Positions 1 to 9,353 of a DNA stretch of 10,258 bases are shown here, in pieces (the stretch's first letter is position 1; every line of letters starts with the position of its first letter). This stretch comes from Candidatus Halomonas stercoripullorum. Lineage in GTDB: Bacteria; Pseudomonadota; Gammaproteobacteria; Pseudomonadales; Halomonadaceae. The stretch lies in the NCBI GenBank assembly GCA_019114645.1, contig DXFC01000193.1, positions 1 to 10,258 on the forward strand, in the 5' to 3' direction. The notes beneath the pieces are model-generated. The model had not been told where the DNA came from, did not search any database, and worked only from the letters and a program-made list of their open reading frames with translations. Made by a program: the position numbers and the translations under genes.

Positions 1-344
1 ACACCCTGCAGCTGACACCTGCCGAGGCACTCGGCGAGCTGGACCTCTACGTGCTACCGATGGATCATAACGCCACGGCCCAGGCCATGCTGCTTGCCGA
101 GCAGCTACGCGACGCCTTGCCCGGGCTACGCGCCCAGCTGCACTGCGGCGGTGGCAGCTTCAAGAGTCGTATCAAGAAGGCCGATAAGAGCGGTGCCCGC
201 CTGGCACTGCTACTGGGCAGTGACGAGCTCGCTGCGGGCCGCGCCACGCTGAAATTTTTGCGCGAGGAGCGTGATCAGCTAAGCGTGTCCCAGAACGACC
301 TGGTCGAGACGCTTGCCACGCTGACCCGTGACGAACGTACCTGA
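1..344 (+). CDS. hisS: Histidyl-tRNA synthetase, C-terminal part (5' end outside window)
   Basis: This is the last 113 residues of histidyl-tRNA synthetase, the cytoplasmic class II enzyme that charges tRNA-His. The reading frame is open from base 3 to the TGA at 342-344, and the catalytic domain lies upstream of the window. What is visible is the class II anticodon-binding domain: a strand ending in LYVLP, a helix (NATAQAMLLAEQLRD), the family signature HCGGGSFKSRIKKADKSGA, and the strand LALLLGSDEL. The matching segment of E. coli HisRS reads HGGGNFKKQFARADKWGA. The following genes yfgM, bamB and der are the usual hisS neighbours in gammaproteobacteria, which supports the call. There is a 69-base gap to yfgM with no clear terminator, so cotranscription is likely. 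Identification is firm; only the N-terminal part is unseen. Confidence 0.96.
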   Translation, partial: TLQLTPAEALGELDLYVLPMDHNATAQAMLLAEQLRDALPGLRAQLHCGGGSFKSRIKKADKSGARLALLLGSDELAAGRATLKFLREERDQLSVSQNDLVETLATLTRDERT

Positions 345-413
345 GCCAGCCTATTTTGCCTGCAGACTTAATCCTGCGGTGCGACCGTACTTTGTTGTAA
401 GAGGAGACCGCCC

Positions 414-1058
414 GTGGCGGAGCTGAGAACTGAAGAAGAACAGCTGGACGTCATCAAGCGCTGGTGGAAAGAAAACGGTACCGCCCTGATAGCCGGCGTC
501 GCCATTGCCGTTGCCGGCCTGGTGGGCTGGAACTTCTGGCAGAATCACCAGGCGAGTCAGTCCGAAGCGGCATCAATGCGCTACGAGCGCCTGATCAACC
601 TGACTGACCAGGGCAACATCGATGAAGCGCGCAGTCTGGTGGTCGAAATTGCTGATAACCACGCCGGCACCCTATATGCCGACCTGGCGCTGCTCATCGA
701 TGCACGTCTGGCTGTCGATGCCGGAGAACTGCGCGACGCCCGCCAGGCACTCGAAGACTTGATCGCCAGCAGTGACCACAACTATCTGCAAGGGCTCGCG
801 CGTTTACGCCTCGCCCGGGTCCAACTGGCCGAAGGCGACGCACAAGCTGCTCTTTACACCCTGGCCCAAAACATTCCCGAGGCGCTGGCCGCCCAGCATG
901 CCGACATCCGTGGTGATGCGCTGCATGTTCTGGAACGCCGCGATGAGGCGCGCCAGGCCTGGCAGGAGGCGCTGGCAATAGCAGAACAACATGACCAGCC
1001 TATCTATGGCGTTCAGCTCAAGCTGGACGACCTGGGCCTTGAAGAGACCCCACTATGA
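414..1058 (+). CDS. yfgM: YfgM/TPR-like membrane-anchored periplasmic protein
   Basis: A 214-residue protein of the YfgM family. In E. coli YfgM is an inner-membrane protein with a periplasmic TPR domain that associates with PpiD and the SecYEG translocon. The sequence has a short cytoplasmic head (about residues 1-21, including the family-typical EEEQLDVIKRWWKENG), one membrane segment at about 23-43, and then an alanine/leucine-rich helical repeat region fitting TPR-like hairpins to the C-terminus. The GTG start at 414 is chosen because GAGGAG lies at 401-406, seven bases upstream, and the family N-terminus begins here. The stop overlaps the bamB start (ATGA, 1055-1058), which suggests translational coupling. 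Length matches the roughly 206-residue E. coli protein. The family call rests on the N-terminal pattern and the hisS/bamB context; the TPR repeats themselves are poorly conserved. Confidence 0.93.
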   Translation: MAELRTEEEQLDVIKRWWKENGTALIAGVAIAVAGLVGWNFWQNHQASQSEAASMRYERLINLTDQGNIDEARSLVVEIADNHAGTLYADLALLIDARLAVDAGELRDARQALEDLIASSDHNYLQGLARLRLARVQLAEGDAQAALYTLAQNIPEALAAQHADIRGDALHVLERRDEARQAWQEALAIAEQHDQPIYGVQLKLDDLGLEETPL

Positions 1059-2224
1059 TTCGGAACTTCGCTCGTAAATCCACGCTGCCTCTGGTGGCAC
1101 TGTTTACCCTTGCCTTGCTGGCCGGCTGTGCCGGAAAGCAAGAAGAAACACGCTATAGCCCCAAGGAACTGCAGCGCTTCGAGGCCAGCGCCGAACTCAA
1201 GCGTGACTGGCGTCAACGCGCCGGCCGTGGCCTGGGACGTGCCGCTTATCCAATCTCGCCTGCCCTCGACGGCGAAACCATCTTTGCCGCCGATGAACGT
1301 GGCCGGGTCATGGCTTTCGCTGCCGATAGCGGCCAGCAGCGTTGGCAAACCGATCTCGACGTCGGCGTCTCCAGCGGCCTGAGCGCCGTAGCCGGACACG
1401 TCTATCTCGGCACCCGCAATGGTGAAGTGCTGGCCCTGAATCAGGCCAATGGCGATATTGCCTGGCGTGCCCGGGTATCCAGTGAGGTGCTCGCACCACC
1501 ACAGCCCAGCCAGCAGCTACTCGTTGTGCAGAGCGTGGACGGCACCGTTACCGCCCTGGATCGCCAGAGTGGTCAAGAGCGCTGGGTATACAGCGCCAGC
1601 CAGCCCTCCCTGACGCTACGCGGCACCGGCACACCCACCGTCATTGACCCGGTCACCTTCGCCGGATTTGCCAATGGCCGCCTGGTCACGCTGGACAACC
1701 GTAACGGTCAGCCGCTATGGGAGCGGCGCATCGCCGTATCCCAGGGGCGTAGCGAGATCGAACGCATGGTCGATCTCAGCGGCCAGCCGGTACTCACTCC
1801 TGACGGACGCCTGTTCGTCACCAGCTACAACGGCCGTCTGGCGGCCCTGGATGCGGCCAGTGGCGACGTGCTGTGGCAGCGTGAATTGTCCAGCCACCTC
1901 ACTCCGGTCCTGGTGGGTGACCGCTTGCTCACCGTTAATGAAATGAGCCATGTACTCGCCTTCGATGCGCACAGTGGCGAAGAGCTGTGGCGCAATCGCG
2001 ATCTTCAAAACCGCCAGTTGACCGCACCCGCATTTGCCGACGGCAATCTGGTGGTAGGCGACTTTGAAGGCTACTTGCACCTGATCGATATCCAGAGCGG
2101 ACGCTTTACGGCCCGTACTCGCGTCGACAGCTCCGGCATCAGCGTGCGTCCGCTGACCGACTATCGCCGCATCTATGTGCTGGCCAACGACGGCCGCCTG
2201 GAGGCCCTGGATATTCGCCGATGA
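1055..2224 (+). CDS. bamB: Outer membrane protein assembly factor BamB
   Basis: A 389-residue lipoprotein subunit of the BAM complex, which inserts beta-barrel proteins into the outer membrane. Residues 1-24 form a lipoprotein signal peptide with lipobox LLAGC and Cys25 as the lipidated residue. Residue +2 is Ala rather than Asp, consistent with outer-membrane sorting. The rest is a series of PQQ-like beta-propeller blades with recurring patterns such as [44 protein letters not shown] and [12 protein letters not shown], ending in the family-typical [13 protein letters not shown]. Length is close to E. coli BamB (392). The ATG overlaps the yfgM stop by four bases, and the TGA overlaps the der start in the same way, so all three are probably cotranslated from one transcript. 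No internal defect was seen. Confidence 0.97.
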   Translation: MIRNFARKSTLPLVALFTLALLAGCAGKQEETRYSPKELQRFEASAELKRDWRQRAGRGLGRAAYPISPALDGETIFAADERGRVMAFAADSGQQRWQTDLDVGVSSGLSAVAGHVYLGTRNGEVLALNQANGDIAWRARVSSEVLAPPQPSQQLLVVQSVDGTVTALDRQSGQERWVYSASQPSLTLRGTGTPTVIDPVTFAGFANGRLVTLDNRNGQPLWERRIAVSQGRSEIERMVDLSGQPVLTPDGRLFVTSYNGRLAALDAASGDVLWQRELSSHLTPVLVGDRLLTVNEMSHVLAFDAHSGEELWRNRDLQNRQLTAPAFADGNLVVGDFEGYLHLIDIQSGRFTARTRVDSSGISVRPLTDYRRIYVLANDGRLEALDIRR

Positions 2225-3624
2225 ACCCAGTCATTGCCCTGGTCGGCCGCCCCAATGTGGGCAAGTCGACCCTGTTCAACCGTCTGACCCGCTCACGCGA
2301 TGCGCTGGTAGCCGACTTCCCCGGCCTCACCCGTGACCGCAAGTACGGTAACGGCCTGCTCGGTGGAAAAGCCTATACGGTGATCGACACCGGCGGCATC
2401 AGCGGCGATGAAGAGGGCATCGACGCGGCCATGGCCGAACAGTCCCTGCTCGCCATCGAAGAGGCTGACATCGTGCTGTTCCTGGTCGATGCCCGTGCTG
2501 GCCTCAATGTGGCAGACGAAGCCATTGCCAACCACCTGCGCATCAACCAGAAGAAAGCCTGGCTGGTGGTCAACAAAACCGACGGGCTGGAAGAGCACTC
2601 GGCCATGGCCGACTTCTGGCAGCTGGGCATGGGCAACCCTTATCCCATTGCCGCCAGCCAGGGGCGCAATGTCACCGCCCTGATCGAAGAGGTACTGGCG
2701 CCGTTTCCCGAACGCGACGCGGACATCCCCGCGGACACCGGTACCAAGGGTATTCGCATCGGTGTCATTGGCCGTCCCAACGTGGGCAAGTCGACACTGG
2801 TCAACCGCCTGCTCGGAGAAGAGCGCGTCGTTGTCTTCGATGAAGCCGGTACCACCCGGGACGCCATCGAGATTCCCTTCGAACGCCAGGGCAAGCCGTT
2901 CGTGCTGATCGATACCGCCGGCGTGCGACGGCGCAAGAATGTCAGCGAGATTGCCGAAAAGTTCTCAATCATCAAGACGCTGGATGCGATCAAGGAGTGT
3001 CATGTCGCGATCCTCGTGCTGGATGCGCGCACCGGCCTCGTCGAACAGGATTTGCACCTGCTTGACTACGTGCTGACCACCGGGCGTGCCCTGGTGCTGG
3101 CAGTCAACAAGTGGGACGGCCTGGAGCAGGAAGCCAAAGAGAAGATGCGTGCCGAGCTCAAGCGTCGGCTAGGCTTTGCCGACTATGCCGAGCTGCACTT
3201 TATCTCGGCACTGCACGGCACCGGCGTGGGCCACCTCTACCCCTCCATTGAGCGCGCCTTCGCCTCGGCCAATAGCCACTGGTCGACCAACCGCCTGACC
3301 ACCCTGCTGCAGGATGCCGTTAGCCAGCACCCACCACCGCTGGTGCAGGGGCGTCGAATCAAGCTGCGCATGGCCCACCAGGGCGGCAGCAACCCCCCAA
3401 TCATCGTGGTGCACGGCAACCAGACCGGCTCACTGCCTGAAGCCTACCGTCGCTACCTGATCAACACCTTCCGCAAGGTGCTGGATGTGCGCGGTACACC
3501 GATCCGCTTCGAGTTTCGTTCCGGCAAGAACCCCTACGACCCGCTGGCCGGCGCCAGTGACCGCGACAAGGCCAAGCAGCGCGAACTGGGGCGTACGCGT
3601 GACGCCCGCAGCAAGCGCCGCTGA
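2221..3624 (+). CDS. der: Ribosome biogenesis GTPase Der (EngA)
   Basis: A 467-residue tandem GTPase needed for 50S ribosomal subunit maturation, acting in the cytoplasm. Both G domains are complete. Domain 1 has the P-loop GRPNVGKST (9-17), DTGG (56-59) and NKTD (118-121). Domain 2 has GRPNVGKST (184-192), DTAG (231-234), NKWD (296-299) and an SA motif at 329-330. The C-terminal KH-like domain covers about 355-440 (note [14 protein letters not shown] and GNPI-type segments including [15 protein letters not shown]), followed by a basic tail rich in Arg and Lys. The start ATG overlaps the bamB stop (ATGA, 2221-2224), and the N-terminus [12 protein letters not shown] matches the family. It is the last gene of the block: the next gene is convergent, only 15 bases away, with no obvious terminator between them. 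Confidence 0.98.
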   Translation: MNPVIALVGRPNVGKSTLFNRLTRSRDALVADFPGLTRDRKYGNGLLGGKAYTVIDTGGISGDEEGIDAAMAEQSLLAIEEADIVLFLVDARAGLNVADEAIANHLRINQKKAWLVVNKTDGLEEHSAMADFWQLGMGNPYPIAASQGRNVTALIEEVLAPFPERDADIPADTGTKGIRIGVIGRPNVGKSTLVNRLLGEERVVVFDEAGTTRDAIEIPFERQGKPFVLIDTAGVRRRKNVSEIAEKFSIIKTLDAIKECHVAILVLDARTGLVEQDLHLLDYVLTTGRALVLAVNKWDGLEQEAKEKMRAELKRRLGFADYAELHFISALHGTGVGHLYPSIERAFASANSHWSTNRLTTLLQDAVSQHPPPLVQGRRIKLRMAHQGGSNPPIIVVHGNQTGSLPEAYRRYLINTFRKVLDVRGTPIRFEFRSGKNPYDPLAGASDRDKAKQRELGRTRDARSKRR

Positions 3625-3639
3625 ACTCAACTCGCCGCT

Positions 3640-4506
3640 CTACTCCCCATGGAGGCGTCGGCCGCCAACCCACTGATTGGCAAACTGCCAGGCACTTCGT
3701 CCGCTGCGCCCACCCCGCAAGGTGGCGTAGCGGATCGCTTCAGCACGAGCTTCGTCGTTCCAGTCGTCAGCACTACCCAACTGGGTAACCCAGTGGCAGC
3801 ACGCCTCCAGATAGGTGTCCTGATTGAACGGGTAGAAGCCTAGCCACAGGCCAAAGCGATCCGACAGCGAGATCTTTTCTTCCACCGCATCGCCATGGTG
3901 CAACTCTTCACCCACCAGCGCGGTGGCGGCATTGTCCGCCATCGACTCGGGCAGCAGGTGACGTCGATTCGAGGTGGCATAGAGCAGTACATTGGACGGC
4001 GGTCCCGTCAGGGCACCATCAAGCACGCTCTTGAGTGCCTTATAGGCGTCGTCGTGCCCTTCAAAGGAGAGATCGTCGCAGTAAACCACAAAGCGGTGCG
4101 GCGATTGGCGCAGCCGCTCCACCAACAGCGGCATGGCGGCAAGGTCATGCCGGTCTACCTGCACCAGACGCAGACCCTCCGGTGCCAGACTGTTGAGCAA
4201 CGCCCGGATCAGCGATGACTTGCCACTGCCACGGGAGCCCCATAGCAGCGCATGATTGGCGGGATAACCCTGCAAGAAAGCGTGGGTATTATCGACCAGT
4301 GCCAGCTTCTGTCGTTCGATGCCCAGCAGATCATCCAGCCCCAAGGCGTCACGGGGCGGCACCGGCCACAGACTGCCGCCCAACACGTGGCGCTGCCATA
4401 GCGCCGCCACGTGATGCTCCCAGTCGACTTCCGGCGGAGCGGGGGGCAGCCACTGCTCCACCCGATCCAGCAAACGACCCAGGCGTTGGCTCAACTCGGC
4501 ATCCAT
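3640..4506 (-). CDS. DUF815-family AAA-type ATP-binding protein
   Basis: A 288-residue cytoplasmic P-loop ATPase matching the uncharacterised DUF815 family; its substrate is unknown. Visible motifs are Walker A GSRGSGKSS (90-98), a Walker B-like strand FVVYCDDLSFE (139-149) with two acidic residues, a sensor-1-like ATSNRR (177-182), an arginine-finger-like SDRFG (215-219), and an Arg-rich RGGRSGRSA patch (264-272) where sensor 2 would lie. The N-terminal 80 residues form a helical lead with LGIERQK (61-67), typical of the family. The ATG at 4506 is preferred over the GTG at 4512: AGGAG at 4515-4519 stands 8 bases from the ATG but only 2 from the GTG. The gene is convergent with der and divergent from the M48 protease gene. 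The family assignment is good. A role in remodelling or loading proteins would be inference only. Confidence 0.88.
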   Translation of the reverse strand: MDAELSQRLGRLLDRVEQWLPPAPPEVDWEHHVAALWQRHVLGGSLWPVPPRDALGLDDLLGIERQKLALVDNTHAFLQGYPANHALLWGSRGSGKSSLIRALLNSLAPEGLRLVQVDRHDLAAMPLLVERLRQSPHRFVVYCDDLSFEGHDDAYKALKSVLDGALTGPPSNVLLYATSNRRHLLPESMADNAATALVGEELHHGDAVEEKISLSDRFGLWLGFYPFNQDTYLEACCHWVTQLGSADDWNDEARAEAIRYATLRGGRSGRSAWQFANQWVGGRRLHGE

Positions 4507-4529
4507 TGTCACCTCTCCTCGAGACTTGC

Positions 4530-4554
4530 ATCATTGATGATTGACGTAGCTACG
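4530..4554. repeat. Two short inverted repeats in the divergent promoter region
   Basis: Two palindromic elements lie almost back to back. ATCAT-TG-ATGAT is at 4530-4541 and the perfect 10-base palindrome CGTAGCTACG is at 4545-4554. The second overlaps the candidate -35 box and spacer, where a repressor could act. They are short enough to be chance, and no known operator consensus was recognised. Confidence 0.35.
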
Positions 4555-4568
4555 CTTCAGGGTATCTT
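4541..4568 (+). promoter_or_regulatory. Candidate sigma-70 promoter for the M48 protease gene
   Basis: In the 107-base divergent gap, TTGACG (4541-4546) resembles the -35 box and TATCTT (4563-4568) the -10 box, with a 16-base spacer. Transcription would start near 4575, about 40 bases before the protease ATG. The -35 match is five of six to TTGACA and the -10 match is four of six to TATAAT. A 10-base palindrome CGTAGCTACG (4545-4554) overlaps the promoter. No equally good promoter was found for the divergent ATPase gene. The call is by eye. Confidence 0.5.
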
Positions 4569-4613
4569 GTGGCGAACCGTTATCCTCGTCCAGAGCTTCA
4601 AGGGAGCTGAATC

Positions 4614-5426
4614 ATGACACATCATGCAATGCGCTGGATTCGCTGTGCTACCGTACTCGCCGTGACACTGATGGTGACGGCATGCACCACTTCACCCACA
4701 GGCCGCCAACAGCTCACTTTGATGTCAGATGGCCAGCTCGACCAGATGGGCCAGGAAGCCTTCTCCCAGTATCAGCAGGATCTGCCCCCGGCGGGCCAGG
4801 CCGAGCAGCGTTTTGCCCAGTGCATTGCACAGGCTCTTGTCAACCAGCTACCGGCCAGTGAGCGTGACAAGACCTGGCAAATTCGCGTATTCGAGTCAGA
4901 GCAAGCCAACGCCTTCGCCCTGCCCGGCGGCTACATGGGAATCAATACCGGCCTGCTGCAACTGGCTCCCGATCAGGACCAGATTGCCTCGGTCATCGGC
5001 CATGAGATTGGCCACGTACTGGCGCGCCACGCCAATGAACGGGTCTCGACCCAGACCTCGACCCAGCTAGCGCTATCGGTGCTGTCATCGGTCTCCGGCA
5101 TGCAAGGCCCTGGCGGCGATCAACTGATGGGGGCACTCGGCCTGGGTGCCCAATACGGAATTCTGCTGCCCTTCTCGCGCCGCCACGAGAGTGAAGCTGA
5201 TATTATCGGCCTGCGCTTGATGGCCGACGCCGGCTTTGATCCCCGTGCCAGCATCACGCTGTGGGAAAGCATGAGCGCACAGGGTGGGGCCAACCCGCCC
5301 GCCTGGATGTCGACTCACCCCAGCCATGGCCAGCGCATCCAGGGCCTGCAGGCGGAAATGCCCAACGCCATGGCCCGCTTTGAGCAGGCTCAACAGGCGG
5401 GACGACAGCCGAACTGCCGGCTTTAA
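4614..5426 (+). CDS. M48-family zinc metalloprotease lipoprotein (LoiP/YcaL-like)
   Basis: A 270-residue envelope protease. Residues 1-23 are a lipoprotein signal peptide with lipobox VTAC and lipidated Cys24. Residue +2 is Thr, so the outer membrane is the likely destination. The catalytic site is HEIGH (130-134) inside IGHEIGHVLARH, and the third zinc ligand is Glu192 in HESEAD (191-196). NAFALPGGYMGINTGLL (98-114) and STHPSHGQRI (233-242) are further peptidase M48 signatures. There is no C-terminal TPR domain, so it resembles E. coli LoiP or YcaL (about 250 residues) rather than BepA. The ATG at 4614 has AGGGAG at 4601-4606, seven bases upstream. Family knowledge suggests quality control of envelope or outer-membrane proteins; the target is not shown by the sequence. 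A terminator-like hairpin follows the stop codon. Confidence 0.93.
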   Translation: MTHHAMRWIRCATVLAVTLMVTACTTSPTGRQQLTLMSDGQLDQMGQEAFSQYQQDLPPAGQAEQRFAQCIAQALVNQLPASERDKTWQIRVFESEQANAFALPGGYMGINTGLLQLAPDQDQIASVIGHEIGHVLARHANERVSTQTSTQLALSVLSSVSGMQGPGGDQLMGALGLGAQYGILLPFSRRHESEADIIGLRLMADAGFDPRASITLWESMSAQGGANPPAWMSTHPSHGQRIQGLQAEMPNAMARFEQAQQAGRQPNCRL

Positions 5427-5432
5427 GCAAAC

Positions 5433-5475
5433 GCTGCCAGGTGGCTTGAGCAAGCGCCCGTCCTGGCAGCTTTAT
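5433..5475 (+). terminator. Candidate intrinsic terminator after the M48 protease gene
   Basis: A perfect 9-base inverted repeat, GCTGCCAGG (5433-5441) with CCTGGCAGC (5462-5470), starts six bases after the protease stop. An inner mini-hairpin GCTT-GAGC-AAGC (5444-5455) stacks inside it. The run TTTAT follows directly. The T tract is short, so termination may be partial and let some transcript continue into the small membrane-protein gene beginning at 5489. Confidence 0.6.
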
Positions 5476-5488
5476 CATGAGCTATTGA

Positions 5489-5749
5489 ATGTTGAGACTT
5501 GGACTACTGCTGCTGATCCTGCCCCTGTTTGTGCTGATGGGGCTCTACTTTTGGGAATTCAGCAACGTGCGTGAATGCACACTAATCCAGGCAGGCTACT
5601 GGGACTATGTCGCTAGCACCTGCCGCGATACGCCCCAGCCCTTCATCCCCTGGGTGGAGCGCCATCCCTGGCTGGTCAACGGCGGCATGCTGCTGTCGGT
5701 GGCCGGCCTGGTGCTATGCATGCTGCGGCTCTATGTCAGAAAGCGCTAA
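5489..5749 (+). CDS. Small two-transmembrane protein, function unknown
   Basis: An 86-residue protein I do not recognise. It has a hydrophobic segment at about 4-22 (LGLLLLILPLFVLMGLYFW region), a loop of about 40 residues rich in aromatics and proline (WDY, PQPFIPWVERHPW), a second hydrophobic segment at about 63-80, and a basic end, VRKR. The positive C-terminus suggests both ends are cytoplasmic and the loop periplasmic. The loop holds two cysteines (Cys30, Cys45) that could form a disulfide. The only upstream codon in frame is a TGA at 5486-5488, so ATG 5489 or the adjacent TTG is the start. The Shine-Dalgarno site is weak (TGAG at 5478-5481). Third codon positions are mostly G/C, like the neighbours, which supports a real gene. 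It lies 62 bases after the protease gene, beyond a hairpin. Confidence 0.75.
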   Translation: MLRLGLLLLILPLFVLMGLYFWEFSNVRECTLIQAGYWDYVASTCRDTPQPFIPWVERHPWLVNGGMLLSVAGLVLCMLRLYVRKR

Positions 5750-5819
5750 CATACAAATACCCGACGCGAACGAATCACTGCGCTGCGTGCGCCTTGCGCT
5801 TCGCCTCTCTTGGCAGTCT

Positions 5820-5837
5820 GTGCAGCAATTCCTGCAC
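5820..5837. repeat. Hairpin in the convergent gap between the small membrane gene and aroE
   Basis: GTGCAG (5820-5825) and CTGCAC (5832-5837) form a 6-base stem with a 6-base loop. It abuts the aroE stop codon at 5838-5840. On the plus strand it is followed by TTATAG, and on the minus strand by no T tract, so it is a weak terminator at best. The rest of the 88-base gap (5750-5837) shows no gene. Confidence 0.3.
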
Positions 5838-6662
5838 TTATAGTGACTCGCGCAATGTCGCCATTACTGCTGCGGTATCAGGCCGCTTGCCACGCCACTG
5901 GAAGAACGATTCAGCGGCCTGCTCCACCAGCATGCCCAGGCCATCGAGGGGACGCGCACCGCGTGCCCCGGCCCAGCACAGAAACACGGTAGGTTCGGCA
6001 CCGTACATCATGTCGTAGGCGGTGGCGTCAGTGGCGAACAGGCCATCAGGCAGCGGTGGCAGCTCACCGGAAAGGCTGGCACTGGTTCCGTTGATGACCA
6101 GGTCAAACCCACCGGTTACGTCCTTGAAACCACCGCCGGTTATCGCTCCAAGATCAGCAAAGTCCCGGGCCAGCCGTGCGGCCTTTTCCGCTGTACGGTT
6201 GGCGATGTGCAAGCTTGCCGGGGTTTCAGCCAACAGCGGCTCCAGTACACCACGCACCGCGCCACCTGCGCCGAGCACCAAAATGCGGGCACCGGTTAGC
6301 TTCACCCCCTGGCGCGCCAGGTCGCGCACCAGGCCGATGCCGTCAGTAGTATCGCCGTAGGTAAGACCATTCTTGCCCAGCAGCAGGGTGTTCACCGCTC
6401 CGGCGCGGCGTGCCCGGGAACTGATCGTATCGCAGAGGCGAAAAGCCTCTTCCTTGAACGGTATCGTGACATTGGCTCCCCGCCCCCCCTGGGCGACAAA
6501 CTCACGCCAGGCTCCGGCGAAATTGTCGAGTGGGGCGGCAATCGCGGTGTACTCGATCTGCTCGTCGGTCTGGGCAGCAAAAGCGGCATGTATAAACGGC
6601 GATTTGGAATGCGCCACGGGATTGCCAAATACACAGTAGCGGTCAGTGACATGAGGACTCAT
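5838..6662 (-). CDS. aroE: Shikimate dehydrogenase (NADP+)
   Basis: A 274-residue enzyme that reduces 3-dehydroshikimate to shikimate with NADPH in aromatic amino acid synthesis. Shikimate-binding and catalytic positions are present: SKS (19-21) in NPVAHSKSP, the catalytic Lys70 in NVTIPFKEE, Asn91, Asp107 in GDTTDGIG and Gln248 in [10 protein letters not shown]. The NADP-binding domain shows the glycine-rich GAGGA (131-135), NRT (155-157, the usual NADPH phosphate-binding position), NGTSAS (191-196) and YDMMY (216-220). Length equals the E. coli AroE norm (272). Its ATG follows the hemF TGA with no bases between, so it is probably read from the hemF transcript. GGGGGA inside the hemF end serves as a likely ribosome site. 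Stop is TAA at 5838-5840. Confidence 0.97.
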   Translation of the reverse strand: MSPHVTDRYCVFGNPVAHSKSPFIHAAFAAQTDEQIEYTAIAAPLDNFAGAWREFVAQGGRGANVTIPFKEEAFRLCDTISSRARRAGAVNTLLLGKNGLTYGDTTDGIGLVRDLARQGVKLTGARILVLGAGGAVRGVLEPLLAETPASLHIANRTAEKAARLARDFADLGAITGGGFKDVTGGFDLVINGTSASLSGELPPLPDGLFATDATAYDMMYGAEPTVFLCWAGARGARPLDGLGMLVEQAAESFFQWRGKRPDTAAVMATLRESL

Positions 6663-8233
<1,571 letters not shown>

Positions 8234-8234
8234 G

Positions 8235-9353
8235 CTAGCATGTCATGGCATTCGTCGGCAGACGCACCCAACCACCCGGCGCCTGGGCCACCAACCCCTC
8301 CAGCTCAAGCTCCAGCAAACGGCGCTGACACTCGGGCACGGCCAGCCCGGTGAGGCTCACCAAGGCGTCGAGGGGCGAGGGTGAATCATTGAGCCAACGC
8401 AGCAACGGATCACCACTCTCTGCGGAAGCGGACGGCACACCAGCCACCGGCTGCCTTGATGCTTCCCATTGCTTCAGCTCGGCAAAGATATCGTCGATCT
8501 GGCGTACCAGCACGGCCCCCTGGCGGATCAGGTCAAGACAGCCCCGCGCCTGGGTGTTATGAATCGAGCCGGGCAAGACAAACACCTCGCGGTTCTGCTC
8601 GACGGCCAGCCGGGCACTGACCAGTGAACCGCTCTTCTCGGCGGCTTCCACCACCAGGACACCCAGTGCCAGGCCGGTCACAATGCGGTTGCGTCGCGGG
8701 AAATAGCCTGCCCGGGCCCGCGTACCCGGCAGATGCTCGGAAAGAATCAGCCCACCACACTCGATAAGCTGGTGATAAAGCCGGGCATGCCGCGGCGGAT
8801 AGATGACATCGACACCGCAACCCAACACCGCCACGCTGCGTCCGCCGGCTTCCAGTGCCGCCTGTTGTGCGGCCCCGTCGACCCCTAGCGCCATGCCGCT
8901 CACCACGCTCCAGCTACAGCCGGCCAGCTCACGGCCAAAGGCGGCGGCATTGATCAGCCCTTCACGGGTGGGGCGTCGCGACCCGACAATCGCCAGCCCC
9001 GGCGGTTGCAAAGCGTCCAGGTCGCCCAGTGCCCAGAGCACGGGCGGTGGGTCTCCGATCTGGTTCAACAGCGCAGGCCAGGCAGGGTGCCCGGGATGCA
9101 ACAGCTGACGTTGATCCGATTCCGCCAGCCAGGCCAGGTCGGCCTCTATCTCCCGGGAAAGCGGACTGCGTGCAGGGTGATCGAGCCACAGCCGCAGCAT
9201 GGAAGCCGCCGCCGGAGACAGCCGCGCGAGCCAACCATCGGGCCAGGCCGGTGCTGCCGCCACAAGCTCCGCCACTCTTGCCGCGCCCATGCCCGGCAAG
9301 CGTATCAATGCCAGCCACTCCTGCCGGTTCGGTAGCGAACGTGAAGTCTTCAC
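8235..9353 (-). CDS. dprA: DNA-processing protein DprA (Smf)
   Basis: A 372-residue cytoplasmic protein that binds incoming single-stranded DNA and loads RecA during natural transformation. N-terminal residues 11-60 form a helix-hairpin-helix/SAM-like region (LIRLPGMGAARVAELV). The Rossmann-like DprA core covers about 85-295, with IVGSRRPT (122-129), SGMALGVDGAAQ (152-163), VAVLGCGVDVIYPP (174-187), FPRRNRI (218-224) and VFVLPGSI (257-264). A winged-helix domain, as in many gammaproteobacterial DprA proteins, covers about 312-366 after a low-complexity linker. Length fits the family (about 360-375). The GTG at 9353 overlaps the upstream gene's TGA as GTGA, so the start is set by coupling; no strong ribosome site is present. 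Presence of dprA alone does not prove competence. Confidence 0.96.
   Translation of the reverse strand: MKTSRSLPNRQEWLALIRLPGMGAARVAELVAAAPAWPDGWLARLSPAAASMLRLWLDHPARSPLSREIEADLAWLAESDQRQLLHPGHPAWPALLNQIGDPPPVLWALGDLDALQPPGLAIVGSRRPTREGLINAAAFGRELAGCSWSVVSGMALGVDGAAQQAALEAGGRSVAVLGCGVDVIYPPRHARLYHQLIECGGLILSEHLPGTRARAGYFPRRNRIVTGLALGVLVVEAAEKSGSLVSARLAVEQNREVFVLPGSIHNTQARGCLDLIRQGAVLVRQIDDIFAELKQWEASRQPVAGVPSASAESGDPLLRWLNDSPSPLDALVSLTGLAVPECQRRLLELELEGLVAQAPGGWVRLPTNAMTC

Noticed and set aside
345..413. Separate promoter for yfgM in the hisS-yfgM gap
   Set aside because: TTGCCT (356-361) and TACTTT (388-393) are 26 bases apart, too far for a sigma-70 promoter; only the ribosome site is convincing.
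1715..2080. Minus-strand open frame inside bamB
   Set aside because: It is a shadow of the beta-propeller coding sequence with no independent ribosome site or domain.
3625..3639. Bidirectional terminator between der and the DUF815 gene
   Set aside because: The 15-base gap has no inverted repeat or T/A tract; nothing supports a terminator there.
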